A DNA stretch of 64,000 nucleotides, from contig NZ_JONM01000004.1 of assembly GCF_000711875.1 (NCBI RefSeq), positions 124,001 through 188,000 of the forward strand, written 5' to 3'. Origin of the DNA: Andreprevotia chitinilytica DSM 18519 (GTDB taxonomy: Bacteria > Pseudomonadota > Gammaproteobacteria > Burkholderiales > Chitinibacteraceae). A program made the translations under genes and the position numbers. Shown here in pieces: positions 1 to 7,770 of the stretch (the first letter of the stretch is position 1; every line of letters starts with the position of its first letter). The notes below the pieces were generated by a model. It ran no database searches. It was not told where the DNA came from and saw nothing but the letters and a program-made list of their open reading frames with translations.

Positions 1-652
1 TGGCAAAGCGCTCGCGCACTTCATCCATCAGCACCAGCAGATCGTGGATGGCGGCCAGACTATCGCTGGCCGGGTTGATGCCGATGACCGCATCGCCTGC
101 GCCGTACAGCAGGCCATCGAGCATCGCCGCTGCAATGCCATGCGGATCGTCAGTCGGGTGATTGGGTTGCAGCCGCACCGCCAACCGCCCCGGCAGTCCC
201 AGCGTGTTGCGAAAGGCAGTCACCACCCGGCATTTCGCCGCGACCAGGATCAGATCCTGATTGCGCATCAGCTTGGACACCGCCGCCGCCATCTCGGGCG
301 TAATGCCCGGGGCGATGCGCGTGAGTACTCCAGTGCTGGCGGCATCGGACAACAGCCAGTCGCGGAAGTCGCCAACCGTCAGGTGCGAGATCGGCGCGAA
401 GGCGGCGGCATCGTGGCTATCGATGATCAGCCGGGTAACTTCATCGACTTCGTAGGGAATCAGCGCTTCTTGCAGGAAGGCCTTGAGCGGCACCGCTGCG
501 AGCGCCATTTTGGCGGCGACGCGTTCTTCGGTGGTCTCCGCAGCAAGCCCAGCGAGGCAATCACCCGAGCGTAGTGGTGTGGCCTTGGCCAGCAAGGTTT
601 TCAGGTCAGCGAACCGATAGGCCCGCGCGCCGACGGCGTGGGTGAAGGTCAT
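1..652 (-). CDS. eutB: Ethanolamine ammonia-lyase large subunit, N-terminal part (cut by window edge)
   Basis: This is the adenosylcobalamin-dependent lyase subunit that, with EutC, converts ethanolamine to acetaldehyde and ammonia. About 217 residues are visible, and the family runs to about 455-465. The N-terminus follows EutB closely: a YRFADLKTLLAKA start, then LRSGDCLAGLAA, EERVAAKMALA, GLPGRLAVRLQPNHPTDD and GAGDAVIGINPAS. The ATG at 652 has GGAGA six bases upstream. It lies about 290 bases downstream of the eat permease on the same strand, so an eat-eutB(-eutC) operon is likely, interrupted by a palindromic repeat. The C-terminus is outside the window. Confidence 0.93.
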   Translation of the reverse strand, partial: MTFTHAVGARAYRFADLKTLLAKATPLRSGDCLAGLAAETTEERVAAKMALAAVPLKAFLQEALIPYEVDEVTRLIIDSHDAAAFAPISHLTVGDFRDWLLSDAASTGVLTRIAPGITPEMAAAVSKLMRNQDLILVAAKCRVVTAFRNTLGLPGRLAVRLQPNHPTDDPHGIAAAMLDGLLYGAGDAVIGINPASDSLAAIHDLLVLMDEVRERFA

Positions 653-800
653 TGGCGTTCTCCGATACTTACGGACTCGTTGAACTCAGCCAAGACTTTG
701 AGTCCAGCGACGTCAAAATCTTGTTGAGCTGTTTGTTGAAGGCGCTGCAGATTTTCACCGCCCCCTTTTTTGCCGTGCGAATCGTTGATTCGTTCAGGTA

Positions 801-884
801 GAGGGGATTGAGGGGGATTTCGACGTCATTGCAATTTGACGATGCCGCAGAAATCCCCCCTAGCCCCCTTCAAAAAGGGGGGAA
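801..884. repeat. C-run/G-run palindromic repeat, copy 1
   Basis: Intergenic between eat and eutB. The core reads GATTGAGGGGGATTTCGACG, then a short variable part, then GATGCCGCAGAAATCCCCCC and a CCCCCTT/AAGGGGGG hairpin. The same core recurs at 25395-25491, so this is a dispersed element. The hairpin could weaken eat-eutB read-through, but no T-tract follows on the minus strand. I see nothing else in 653-943. Confidence 0.75.
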
Positions 885-943
885 TAGAAACGCCGACTGT
901 TGCTCTCATAGACCTTGCTTGAGCCCATTTCGGCCTCGGCCAA

Positions 944-2332
944 TTACTCCGCTTGCACCGCCGCACTCAACAACGCATCCGCTGGCGCAGCATCGCGGTG
1001 ATGCGAAGTCAGGCGGAAGTAACCATATCCAAAGGCAAAGAAGCCCGCAAAAATCGCTGCCAGCAACAAGTTGTAATACACCATAGCGACCAGACTCACG
1101 CAGGCCAGCACCAATGCGATGGCCGGCACGATCGGGTAACCCGGCGCGCGAAACGGGCGTTCCAGCGCGGGTTCGGTCTTGCGCAGTTTGAACAGTGCCA
1201 GCATCGAGATGATGTACATCACGATCGCGCCGAACACCGACAGCGTGACGATATTGGCCGTCAGCGGTTGGCCACCGATCACGATCAGGTTATCGCTGAA
1301 GATGGCGGCGATGCCAATCACGCCACCCGCTAGAATCGCCAGATGCGGCGTCTTGAAGCGCGGGTGGATCGTTGCCAGCACTGGCGGCAGGTAGCCGGCG
1401 CGACCCAGGGCGAACAGCTGGCGCGAGTAGCCCATGATGATGCCGTGGAAGGAAGCGATCAGGCCGAACAACCCCAGCCAGACCAGCATGTGCAACCAGC
1501 CGCTGCTTTGGCCGACGATCATCTTCATCGCCTGCGGCAACGGGTCGTTAATGTTGGCAAGCTTGTTCCAGTCGCCTGCGCCACCGGCAAAGATCATCAC
1601 GCCGACCGCGAGCACCACCAGCGTGAGGATGCCGGCGATGTAGGCAACGGGAATGGTGCGCTTGGGGTCTTTGGCTTCTTCCGCAGCCATCGCCGCGCCC
1701 TCAATGGCGAGGAAGAACCAGATGGCAAACGGGATCGCCGCGAAAATGCCGGAGATCGCACCCAGGTGGAAGCCATCCTGACCGGCCCAACCAGCGTGGG
1801 TAAAGTTGGCCCAGGAGAAGCCCGGCGCGACCACGCCCATGAACACCAGCAACTCGAAAATCGCCAGCAGCGTGACGAACAGCTCGAACGCCGCGGCGAT
1901 GCCGACCCCGGCGATATTCAGCCCCATGAAGATCACATAGGCGCCGACCGCCACCCACTTCGGGCTGATGTCCGGAAACTGCACGTTGAGATAAGCGCCG
2001 ATCGCCAGCGCAATGGCCGGTGGCGCGAAGACGAATTCACACAAGGTGGCGAAACCGGCGATGAAGCCACCAGTCGGGCCGAACGCTCGCCGCGCATAGG
2101 CAAACGGGCCGCCGGCGTGGGGAATCGAGGTGGTCAGCTCGGTAAAACTGAAGATGAACGCGGTGTACATCACCGCGATGACCAGCGAGGTAATCAGAAA
2201 GCCCATCGTGCCGGCTTGCGCCCAGCCGTAGCTCCAGCCGAAATACTCGCCGGAAATCACCAGCCCGACCGCGATGCCCCAGAGTTGCCAGCTCCCTAAT
2301 GTCTTGGAAAGTCCATGTCCTGCGTTGCTCAT
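944..2332 (-). CDS. eat: Ethanolamine permease (APC superfamily)
   Basis: A 462-residue inner-membrane transporter of the amino acid-polyamine-cation superfamily with about 12 hydrophobic segments. The start region (SWQLWGIAVGLVISGEYFGW) and the early FLITSLVIAVMYTAFIF are typical of the Eat ethanolamine permease. Placement just upstream of eutB supports ethanolamine as substrate. I chose the ATG at 2332 (or the adjacent one at 2335) because GGGGAG lies just upstream. The frame is open to 2425, but that 31-residue extension has no ribosome site and is unlike the family. Confidence 0.9.
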   Translation of the reverse strand: MSNAGHGLSKTLGSWQLWGIAVGLVISGEYFGWSYGWAQAGTMGFLITSLVIAVMYTAFIFSFTELTTSIPHAGGPFAYARRAFGPTGGFIAGFATLCEFVFAPPAIALAIGAYLNVQFPDISPKWVAVGAYVIFMGLNIAGVGIAAAFELFVTLLAIFELLVFMGVVAPGFSWANFTHAGWAGQDGFHLGAISGIFAAIPFAIWFFLAIEGAAMAAEEAKDPKRTIPVAYIAGILTLVVLAVGVMIFAGGAGDWNKLANINDPLPQAMKMIVGQSSGWLHMLVWLGLFGLIASFHGIIMGYSRQLFALGRAGYLPPVLATIHPRFKTPHLAILAGGVIGIAAIFSDNLIVIGGQPLTANIVTLSVFGAIVMYIISMLALFKLRKTEPALERPFRAPGYPIVPAIALVLACVSLVAMVYYNLLLAAIFAGFFAFGYGYFRLTSHHRDAAPADALLSAAVQAE

Positions 2333-2634
2333 CATTTGCTCCCCGACGGATTTGATCCGCATTTCCGGATTAATTGGAATGATTGGCTGCATGCTCAAAA
2401 TGGCCAAAATGACATACCGCGTCATCTGGTCGTCTGTGATCTGCCAGCACGTTCCATGCCAAATTGCATGTCACTGGGGATGTCATTGGTAAACGGCCGT
2501 TTCAGCGGGCGGAGGGGCAAAGATATGGAGAGAAAGCAGCGGAACCAGCACCAGGATCAAACTCGCTAACCAGCGCCTTGCACCAACAGCGGGCGCAGGC
2601 CGCTTGCCAATCGATCCACGCTGGTCACAAAAGC

Positions 2635-2660
2635 AAACAGCCCGTCGTGACGGGCTGTTT
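2635..2660 (-). terminator. Intrinsic terminator of the DUF2846 lipoprotein gene
   Basis: A 12-bp perfect stem (AAACAGCCCGTC and its complement) around a two-base centre, followed on the minus strand by a T-rich run. It lies 22 bases past the stop at 2683. In the surrounding stretch without a gene (2333-2682) I see nothing else convincing apart from the leader of eat. Confidence 0.8.
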
Positions 2661-2682
2661 GGGTGGCGGTGTTCCAGCGAAA

Positions 2683-3522
2683 TCAACTCGGGTTGCAAAC
2701 CCCGTAGGAGCAAATCGCCGAGAACGGTTTGGCGTTAGTGCAGTACACGCGATACAGCTGCCCGCCGTCGCGCTCGGCCAGCAGCCATGCGCCACTGCCT
2801 TGGCAGCCTTGCTCGTGCGCCAGTTTTTCGACCACGTACGACCATTTGCCCAGCTTGCGCTCGGCTTGGTCTGGTGCGCTGGATAGGGCCGGTTCCGCGG
2901 CGGTTTGCACCGGTGCCGGTTCGGCTTGTTTGCTTGGCGCAGCTTGCTTGGCGGGTGCGGCCGGTTCTGGCATGTCGTCCTGTAGCGGGGTGGTTACCGC
3001 AGCGGGGGCGACGGCAACGGCGGCGGGCTTGGCATCGGATTTAGCCGCAACGGATTGCGACCCCATGCCAACGCTGGGCAAGGCGTTGTCCACCATCGTG
3101 CACTCGCGCACGCCCTTCTGGCCGGTGGCCTCGTCCACCAGATGCAGTTTGTTGCGCGCCACCAGCACACCCAACTTCACTTCCTGCCACACGTAATAGG
3201 ATTTGCCGGCCTCGGCATTGAGCACCAGCGAATCATCGTTTTCGGCTTTGCTGAGCACGTTCTGGAAGCCGGGGTTCACTTCGAAGGCCATATAGGTTTT
3301 GCCGTTGGTAAAGCCGGCTTTCTGGCCATTCAGATTGACCTGCATCGGGATCGCGAAACCCATGAATTCGTTGCGGTAGACGTAGATATTCGCTTTGCCC
3401 GGCGTCACGGTGAAGGTCTTGGCTTTTACATCCAGCCCGGCGGGCACTTTGGACGTCGAGGCACACGCCCCGAGCAAGGCAAGCAGCCCGAAGGCGATAC
3501 AGCAGCGCAGCAATTTCATCAT
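2683..3522 (-). CDS. Lipoprotein with DUF2846-like domain
   Basis: 279 residues. It starts with a lipoprotein signal (MMKLLRCCIAFGLLALLGAC, lipobox LLGAC, lipidated Cys20), so it is probably membrane-anchored in the periplasm. Residues 35-150 resemble DUF2846: a KANIYVYRNEFMGFAIPM start, then a GKTYMAFEVNPG segment. A Pro/Ala/Lys-rich linker follows (about 165-220). The C-terminal 60 residues contain four cysteines (CQGSGAW, YCTNAK, ICSYGVC). The start at 3522 has GGGGA immediately upstream; upstream in-frame codons would spoil the signal peptide. Function is unknown. The gene stands alone and has its own terminator. Confidence 0.75.
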   Translation of the reverse strand: MMKLLRCCIAFGLLALLGACASTSKVPAGLDVKAKTFTVTPGKANIYVYRNEFMGFAIPMQVNLNGQKAGFTNGKTYMAFEVNPGFQNVLSKAENDDSLVLNAEAGKSYYVWQEVKLGVLVARNKLHLVDEATGQKGVRECTMVDNALPSVGMGSQSVAAKSDAKPAAVAVAPAAVTTPLQDDMPEPAAPAKQAAPSKQAEPAPVQTAAEPALSSAPDQAERKLGKWSYVVEKLAHEQGCQGSGAWLLAERDGGQLYRVYCTNAKPFSAICSYGVCNPS

Positions 3523-3814
3523 GTCCCCAATCGGCAAGGTTGTTCCGGTTCCCGCCCGGAATTCGGCTTGGCTGGTTTTTAACAAGCAACCGCCGGCATT
3601 GCAAGCACAACGAAAGTTTTCATGCTGTTTGTGTATTTTCTGGCTACGGATGTGTGCGCAGCCATATCCAGTGATGTCTTCATTCATTCAACGTTTGCAG
3701 CACGGTTGGCTCAGGGCGTGGACGTAAGCAAAGTAATTACCTATGAATTAGCCAAAGCTGTCAGCGCAAAACCAGCAGGCCATGACGTTGTATTTGCCGC
3801 TAGAATCCAGCCCC

Positions 3815-4207
3815 ATGAAGCGGCGAATCGTCCATTACCTGACGCTGCTGGGATTGCTGTTCCATTTGCTGATCCCGGCCAGCGTGCATGCCCACCCGCA
3901 ACAAGTGGGCAGCGGGTCATTGCATGCGCTGTGCTCGACGATGATGGGCCAGTCCAAGGCAGCCAAGATCGACCTCGGCGCGCCCGCGCAACAAGACGAG
4001 CACGATTGCTGCGCATTCGGCGATTGCTTGATTTGCACCCATGCCGTTGGCGCTGAGCTGGTAAATAGCCACGTCATCGTTGTTGCGCCCATTCTGGCGA
4101 GCGGCCAATGGATTCCCGCTTTCATCGCCACGGCTGCGCCGCCATCGTCTCCCTTGCGGGCTAACCAGCCGCGTGCCCCGCCTGCCATCCGCACCGTTCT
4201 GCTCTGA
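3815..4207 (+). CDS. Small periplasmic Cys-containing protein (DUF2946-like)
   Basis: 130 residues with a signal peptide (MKRRIVHYLTLLGLLFHLLI, cleavage after VHA). The mature part carries a cysteine cluster, HDCCAFGDCLIC, that could bind a metal or form disulfides. The C-terminus is rich in Pro and Ala. Size, signal and cysteine placement resemble DUF2946, a family often found beside copper-related genes; this is a weak similarity made by eye. It lies about 107 bases upstream of the CSSCGC barrel gene and probably shares its transcript. Confidence 0.55.
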   Translation: MKRRIVHYLTLLGLLFHLLIPASVHAHPQQVGSGSLHALCSTMMGQSKAAKIDLGAPAQQDEHDCCAFGDCLICTHAVGAELVNSHVIVVAPILASGQWIPAFIATAAPPSSPLRANQPRAPPAIRTVLL

Positions 4208-4314
4208 TTTCCAGTTCATTTCCTGAATGACGGCCTCACCGCGTTCTGCTTTGCGAAGCAGCGGCGGGCAGGCCATTGCCTCCCGCACGGACGCGGGAGC
4301 TTGCGAGGCATCTC

Positions 4315-5286
4315 ATGTTTTCCAGTTCCTTCAAACCCTCCTTCCACCCACTCATGCTGACCGCTGCGCTGGCTGTCACCCCTGGCTGGGCGCTGGCTTG
4401 CTCCAGCTGCGGCTGCACCCTGAGTTCCGATTGGGAAAGCCAGGGCTTTGCCGCCAAATCCGGCCTGCGTTTCGATTTGCGTTATGACTATCTGGACCAG
4501 GGCCAGCTGCGCACGGGCACCGGCACGGTCGACAAAGGCAGCATCAGCCTGCCAACCGACCGCGAGATCGAGCAGTGGACGCATAACAACTACGTCACCG
4601 CCGGCATCGATTACAGCCCGAACCCGGACTGGGGCGTGAATCTGCAAGTGCCGTTCATTGATCGGGCGCACCAAACCATTGCGGCGGGCGATACCGATGT
4701 ATCCGGCTCGCATACTTCCAATCTGGGCGATATCAAGCTGATCGGCCGTTATCAGGGCTTTAGCGGCGAGAAAAACTGGGGCATCCAGTTCGGCCTGAAA
4801 CTGCCCACCGGCAACATCCACGAGACCTTCGATAGCGGCCCGCAAGCGGGTCAGGCGCTGGATCGCGGTCTGCAACCGGGCACCGGCAGCACCGACCTGA
4901 TCTTGGGCGTGTATCACTTCAGCCCCCTGAACCAGAACTGGGATTACTTCGTGCAGGGCACGGTGCAGACGCCACTGGCCACGCGCGAGGATTTCCGGCC
5001 GGGCAATGCGTTCAATGCCAATGTCGGCGTGCGTTACATGGCGAACGACACCTTCATTCCGCAGCTGCAGCTCAACGCCAAGCACGGCCGGCCGGATTCC
5101 GGTGCGAATGCCGATACAGACAACAGCGGCGGCACGCTCGTCTATTTCAGCCCCGGCCTGACCGTGAAACTGAGCAAGCAATTGAACGCATTCGGCTTTG
5201 TGCAGGTGCCGCTGTATCAGAACGTGAACGGCTACCAGCTCGCGCCACGTTGGACGGCTTCGGTGGGGTTGCGGTACGTGCTTTGA
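4315..5286 (+). CDS. Predicted outer-membrane beta-barrel protein with CSSCGC N-terminus
   Basis: 323 residues. A signal peptide ends at GWALA, and the mature protein opens directly with CSSCGCTLSSDW, a dense cysteine motif. The rest is alternating amphipathic strands with aromatic ends, finishing in VGLRYVL, the terminal aromatic/hydrophobic pattern expected of an outer-membrane barrel. I recall such proteins annotated only as transporter. The ATG at 4315 follows GAGG at good spacing. Neighbours are the small Cys protein upstream and a convergent TlpA-like oxidoreductase, suggesting a metal or redox theme. The substrate is unknown. Confidence 0.65.
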   Translation: MFSSSFKPSFHPLMLTAALAVTPGWALACSSCGCTLSSDWESQGFAAKSGLRFDLRYDYLDQGQLRTGTGTVDKGSISLPTDREIEQWTHNNYVTAGIDYSPNPDWGVNLQVPFIDRAHQTIAAGDTDVSGSHTSNLGDIKLIGRYQGFSGEKNWGIQFGLKLPTGNIHETFDSGPQAGQALDRGLQPGTGSTDLILGVYHFSPLNQNWDYFVQGTVQTPLATREDFRPGNAFNANVGVRYMANDTFIPQLQLNAKHGRPDSGANADTDNSGGTLVYFSPGLTVKLSKQLNAFGFVQVPLYQNVNGYQLAPRWTASVGLRYVL

Positions 5287-5297
5287 GTGACTCTCGT

Positions 5298-5369
5298 CCC
5301 CTCACCCCCGGCCCCTCTCCCGCTATTGCTGAGCAAGGCAACAGCCTTGCACGCCAGGGCGAGGGGAGA
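5298..5369. repeat. CCCTCACCCCCGGCCCC palindromic repeat, divergent copy
   Basis: Intergenic between two convergent genes. It begins CCCCTCACCCCCGGCCCCTC and ends GGGCGAGGGGAG, with an inner GCAAGGC/GCCTTGC stem. It shares both outer motifs with the longer element at 28311-28416, so both belong to one dispersed family. Confidence 0.65.
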
Positions 5370-5376
5370 ACAGAAG

Positions 5377-5874
5377 CTATTTGAGCAGCGGCAGAACCGT
5401 GCTTTCCAACGTCGCCGCATCGATCAGCGTATCGCCCTGCCAGCCGTTGGTGCGGACGATGCCTTTGCGGTCGATGACAAAGGTGAGCGGCACGCGCCAG
5501 ATGCGGCCGTAGCCGCTGAAACTGGCGTCGTCACTCATCGCAATCGGGTAGGAGACAGCCTGTGCCAAGGTCTTCACCAGCGGCAGATCGGCGTTGTCGT
5601 CCACGCTGACGCCGATCACTTCCAGTCCTTCCGCCTGATGCTGGCGATAGAAGGCATCCAGCGCGGGCATTTCCTGCCGGCATGGCGAGCACCATGTCGC
5701 CCAGAAATTGATCACCACCACTTTGCCGGCCAGCACCGCCAGATTGATCGACTTGGCAGCAAGCGACTTCGCCGTGAAGGCGGGCGCGGGTTTGCCGGCA
5801 TCGATGGCGTAGCTCGGAATGGCAGTTGCGAGGCACAGCGCGGCGATGGCTAGCCAGTGGGCGTGGCACTTCAT
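5377..5874 (-). CDS. TlpA/ResA-like periplasmic thiol-disulfide oxidoreductase
   Basis: 165 residues with a signal peptide ending near PSYA. The thioredoxin fold carries the active site FWATWCSPCRQE (about residues 57-68) and the cis-proline strand WRVPLTFVID. TlpA-family proteins usually reduce disulfides of cytochrome c, Sco or copper-handling proteins. The ATG overlaps the stop of the methyltransferase gene by four bases (ATGA), so it is the last gene of a minus-strand operon. It converges on the CSSCGC barrel gene, a plausible redox client, though that link is inference. Confidence 0.85.
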   Translation of the reverse strand: MKCHAHWLAIAALCLATAIPSYAIDAGKPAPAFTAKSLAAKSINLAVLAGKVVVINFWATWCSPCRQEMPALDAFYRQHQAEGLEVIGVSVDDNADLPLVKTLAQAVSYPIAMSDDASFSGYGRIWRVPLTFVIDRKGIVRTNGWQGDTLIDAATLESTVLPLLK

Positions 5875-6728
5875 GCGTCGATGCTGCTCGGTGCGGTGTA
5901 GAAACGCTGCTGCAACGCCGCCAGCCCCAGCTCATCCAGCACGGCATGCAAGCGTTCTGCTGGCTTGCGACGCGGCAGGTTCTTGTAGCTGGCGACGATC
6001 AGCTCGTTCTTCATCGAATGTTCCCAGCCAACCAGTTCGGTCACGGTCACTTGATAGCCATGTGCTTCCAGCTGCAGGCAGCGCAATACATTGGTGATCT
6101 GGCTGCCGAATTCACGGGTGTGGATGGGGTGACGCCACAGCTCGGCCAGCGGGTTTTTCAACGCCTGTTGCTTGTTCTTGCGCAGCTCGGCGGCGACTTC
6201 GGCTTGGCAGCAGGGCACCAAGACGATGTGCTTGGCACGTTTTTCCAGCGCGAAGCGAATGGCGTCGTCAGTGGCGGTGTTGCAGGCGTGCAAGGCGGTC
6301 ACGATGTCGATCTGGTCCGGTAGCGCCTTGGAGGTGATCGAATCGGCCACCGACAGATTGAGGAATTCCATCCCCTTGAAGCCGCAGCGTGCCGCCAGTT
6401 CCTGCGAGTGCGTGACTAGCGCTTCACGCGTTTCGATGCCGTAGATATGACCGGCCGGCGCGTGCTCCTTGAAGAACAGATCGTAGAGGATGAAGCCAAG
6501 GTAGGACTTGCCCGCGCCATGATCGACGAGGCTCACCGCCGGATGCTGCGTGAGCACGTCCTTGAGCAGCGGCTCGATGAAATTGAACAGGTGATACACC
6601 TGCTTGAGCTTGCGGCGGCTGTCCTGATTGAGCTTGCCGTCCCGCGTGAGGATATGGAGTTCTTTCAGCAACTCGACCGATTGGCCGGGGCGGATGTCAT
6701 GTTTTTCAGTTGCGTGTTTTTCAGGCAT
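5871..6728 (-). CDS. Class I SAM-dependent methyltransferase (Methyltransf_32-like)
   Basis: 285 residues. Motif I is SLVDHGAGKSYLGFILYDLF, followed by an acidic GIETREAL at the end of strand 2 and LPDQIDIVTALHACNTATDD. This pattern fits the Methyltransf_32 family of putative RNA or protein methyltransferases. HIVLVPCCQAE holds a Pro-Cys-Cys that may line the active site. The start at 6728 sits one base after the parE stop; a start further upstream would run into parE. The substrate is unknown. It is translationally coupled to the TlpA gene downstream. Confidence 0.75.
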   Translation of the reverse strand: MPEKHATEKHDIRPGQSVELLKELHILTRDGKLNQDSRRKLKQVYHLFNFIEPLLKDVLTQHPAVSLVDHGAGKSYLGFILYDLFFKEHAPAGHIYGIETREALVTHSQELAARCGFKGMEFLNLSVADSITSKALPDQIDIVTALHACNTATDDAIRFALEKRAKHIVLVPCCQAEVAAELRKNKQQALKNPLAELWRHPIHTREFGSQITNVLRCLQLEAHGYQVTVTELVGWEHSMKNELIVASYKNLPRRKPAERLHAVLDELGLAALQQRFYTAPSSIDA

Positions 6729-6729
6729 T

Positions 6730-7035
6730 TCAGTAGTAATCCTCTTCCCTCTGGTGGCGCACAGCCAAGATGGAAACAGTCGCGTCGTTGTCGATTTCAA
6801 ACAGCATCACGTAGCCGTTGCGACCGAACGGAATCAATAACTCGCGCAATAAGGGATGCTGCTCGGCACCCCGTGCCTTGCGGCAGGCGAAGGGGAAATC
6901 TTCCAGTAGCTGCAGGGCTTTTTGTACTGCGGCCAGCGCGCTTTCTGCCGCCGTCACATCCTGTTCAAGCAGGAAATCATATAAACGCAATAGATCGGCT
7001 TCAGCCTCGCGGGTAAAACGGATGCGATAGCTCAT
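6730..7035 (-). CDS. parE: RelE/ParE family toxin
   Basis: 101 residues. The RelE/ParE fold is recognisable from YRIRFTREAEADLLRLYDFL at the N-terminus, the central ACRKARG/LLRELLIPFGRNGYVMLFEI strands and the terminal VSILAVRHQREEDYY, which matches the usual VLAVRHQRE-DY ending. ParE members poison DNA gyrase and RelE members cleave mRNA; which applies here cannot be told from sequence alone. The start overlaps the antitoxin stop by four bases, the typical antitoxin-first arrangement. Confidence 0.88.
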   Translation of the reverse strand: MSYRIRFTREAEADLLRLYDFLLEQDVTAAESALAAVQKALQLLEDFPFACRKARGAEQHPLLRELLIPFGRNGYVMLFEIDNDATVSILAVRHQREEDYY

Positions 7036-7295
7036 GCGTTACGTTTGGCGTCGAGCTTGGCTTGCATTTGCGCCAGTACCGCATCGGCGGGCACGTAATC
7101 ATTGCTTTGCTTTGCTGCGGCTGCAGCGGCGAGGCCACGCTCGATGAACGCTTGCTGGGTTTGGCGCGACTCGATCTGTTGGCGCACGGCGGCTTCGACA
7201 AAACCGGAAACGGTTTCACCGGGCTGCAGTACTGTCTCTAGCGCGTTGCGTAGTTCCGGCGCGACCCGTAGCGATGGCAGTGTGGCGGTTTTCAT
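7032..7295 (-). CDS. Antitoxin partner of ParE (YlcI/YnfO or CopG-like)
   Basis: 87 residues. An N-terminal ribbon-helix-helix-like segment (TATLPSLRVAPELRNALETV, then GETVSGFVEAAVRQQIE) is followed by an Ala-rich helix and a C-terminal toxin-binding tail. The layout matches antitoxins paired with ParE. The ATG at 7295 has GGA at spacing six; an ATG two codons earlier (7301) is also possible. A small inverted repeat just upstream could be the autoregulatory operator. Confidence 0.8.
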   Translation of the reverse strand: MKTATLPSLRVAPELRNALETVLQPGETVSGFVEAAVRQQIESRQTQQAFIERGLAAAAAAKQSNDYVPADAVLAQMQAKLDAKRNA

Positions 7296-7309
7296 TGGCA
7301 TTCCAATGC

Positions 7310-7323
7310 GTTGCATTTGCAAC
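7310..7323. promoter_or_regulatory. Candidate TA operator palindrome
   Basis: GTTGCATTTGCAAC is a perfect five-base inverted repeat with a four-base centre, starting 15 bases upstream of the antitoxin start. Type II antitoxins commonly repress their own operon through such sites. Direct evidence is only the symmetry and position. Confidence 0.4.
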
Positions 7324-7431
7324 ACATTTTGGCATGTACCTGCGCCACGCGACAAGCGCACGCTGCTATCATCGCCAGCCCGCGTCGCCGCTGATCGCCC
7401 ACCACTGGGCATTAAACAGGATGGAGCAGCC

Positions 7432-7641
7432 ATGGAAGACCGCATCACCGAACTCGAAATCAAGCTCGCCTTGCAGGACGATCTGCTCGATACGCTGAAC
7501 AGCATCGTTGCCACGCAACAGCAGCAGATCGATCGGCTGCAGCTCGATTTGCGGGCACTGGCCAATCACGTGCGCAATATGGAATCGCCGGGCGAGCCGG
7601 GGCGCAGCAAGCCTGAGGATGAGGTTCCGCCGCATTATTAA
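7432..7641 (+). CDS. slyX: SlyX family protein
   Basis: 69 residues, the usual SlyX length. The sequence is a single coiled coil (ITELEIKLALQDDLLDTLNS, QQQQIDRLQLDLRALANHV) with the hallmark C-terminal PPHY. The biochemical role of SlyX is not established. The ATG at 7432 has GGAG at good spacing and gives the exact family N-terminus (MEDRITELE). Confidence 0.92.
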   Translation: MEDRITELEIKLALQDDLLDTLNSIVATQQQQIDRLQLDLRALANHVRNMESPGEPGRSKPEDEVPPHY

Positions 7642-7686
7642 AATGCGCTGGCGAGCTTTGAATCAGTCAACCGCAGGATGTTGTTG

Positions 7687-7756
7687 GTAGGAGCGAGCTT
7701 GCTCGCGATGACACTGGTGAATTCGATGTCGCCATCGCGAGCAAGCTCGCTCCTAC
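7687..7756. repeat. REP-like inverted pair, copy 1 of 5
   Basis: Two 23-bp arms, GTAGGAGCGAGCTTGCTCGC plus GAT and its exact complement, face each other across a 24-base variable centre; total 70 bp. Each arm has its own internal AGCGAGCTTGCTCGC palindrome. Other copies lie at 9672, 27506, 38672 and 50058. The organisation resembles Pseudomonas-type REP doublets. Confidence 0.9.
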
Positions 7757-7770
7757 AGAAGTCACAGATC

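Noticed and set aside
1343-2299. Open frame of about 318 codons opposite the eat permease
   Set aside because: Antisense to a recognisable membrane transporter; no start signals.
2333-2425. N-terminal extension of the ethanolamine permease
   Set aside because: The extra 31 residues have no ribosome site and do not fit the family; the GGGGAG before 2335/2332 decides the start.
5287-5853. Plus-strand open frame opposite the TlpA gene
   Set aside because: Antisense to a clear thioredoxin-fold gene and starting within a palindromic repeat.
7687-7756. CRISPR repeat unit
   Set aside because: The repeats are inverted pairs scattered over 42 kb, not a direct array with spacers, and no cas gene is present.
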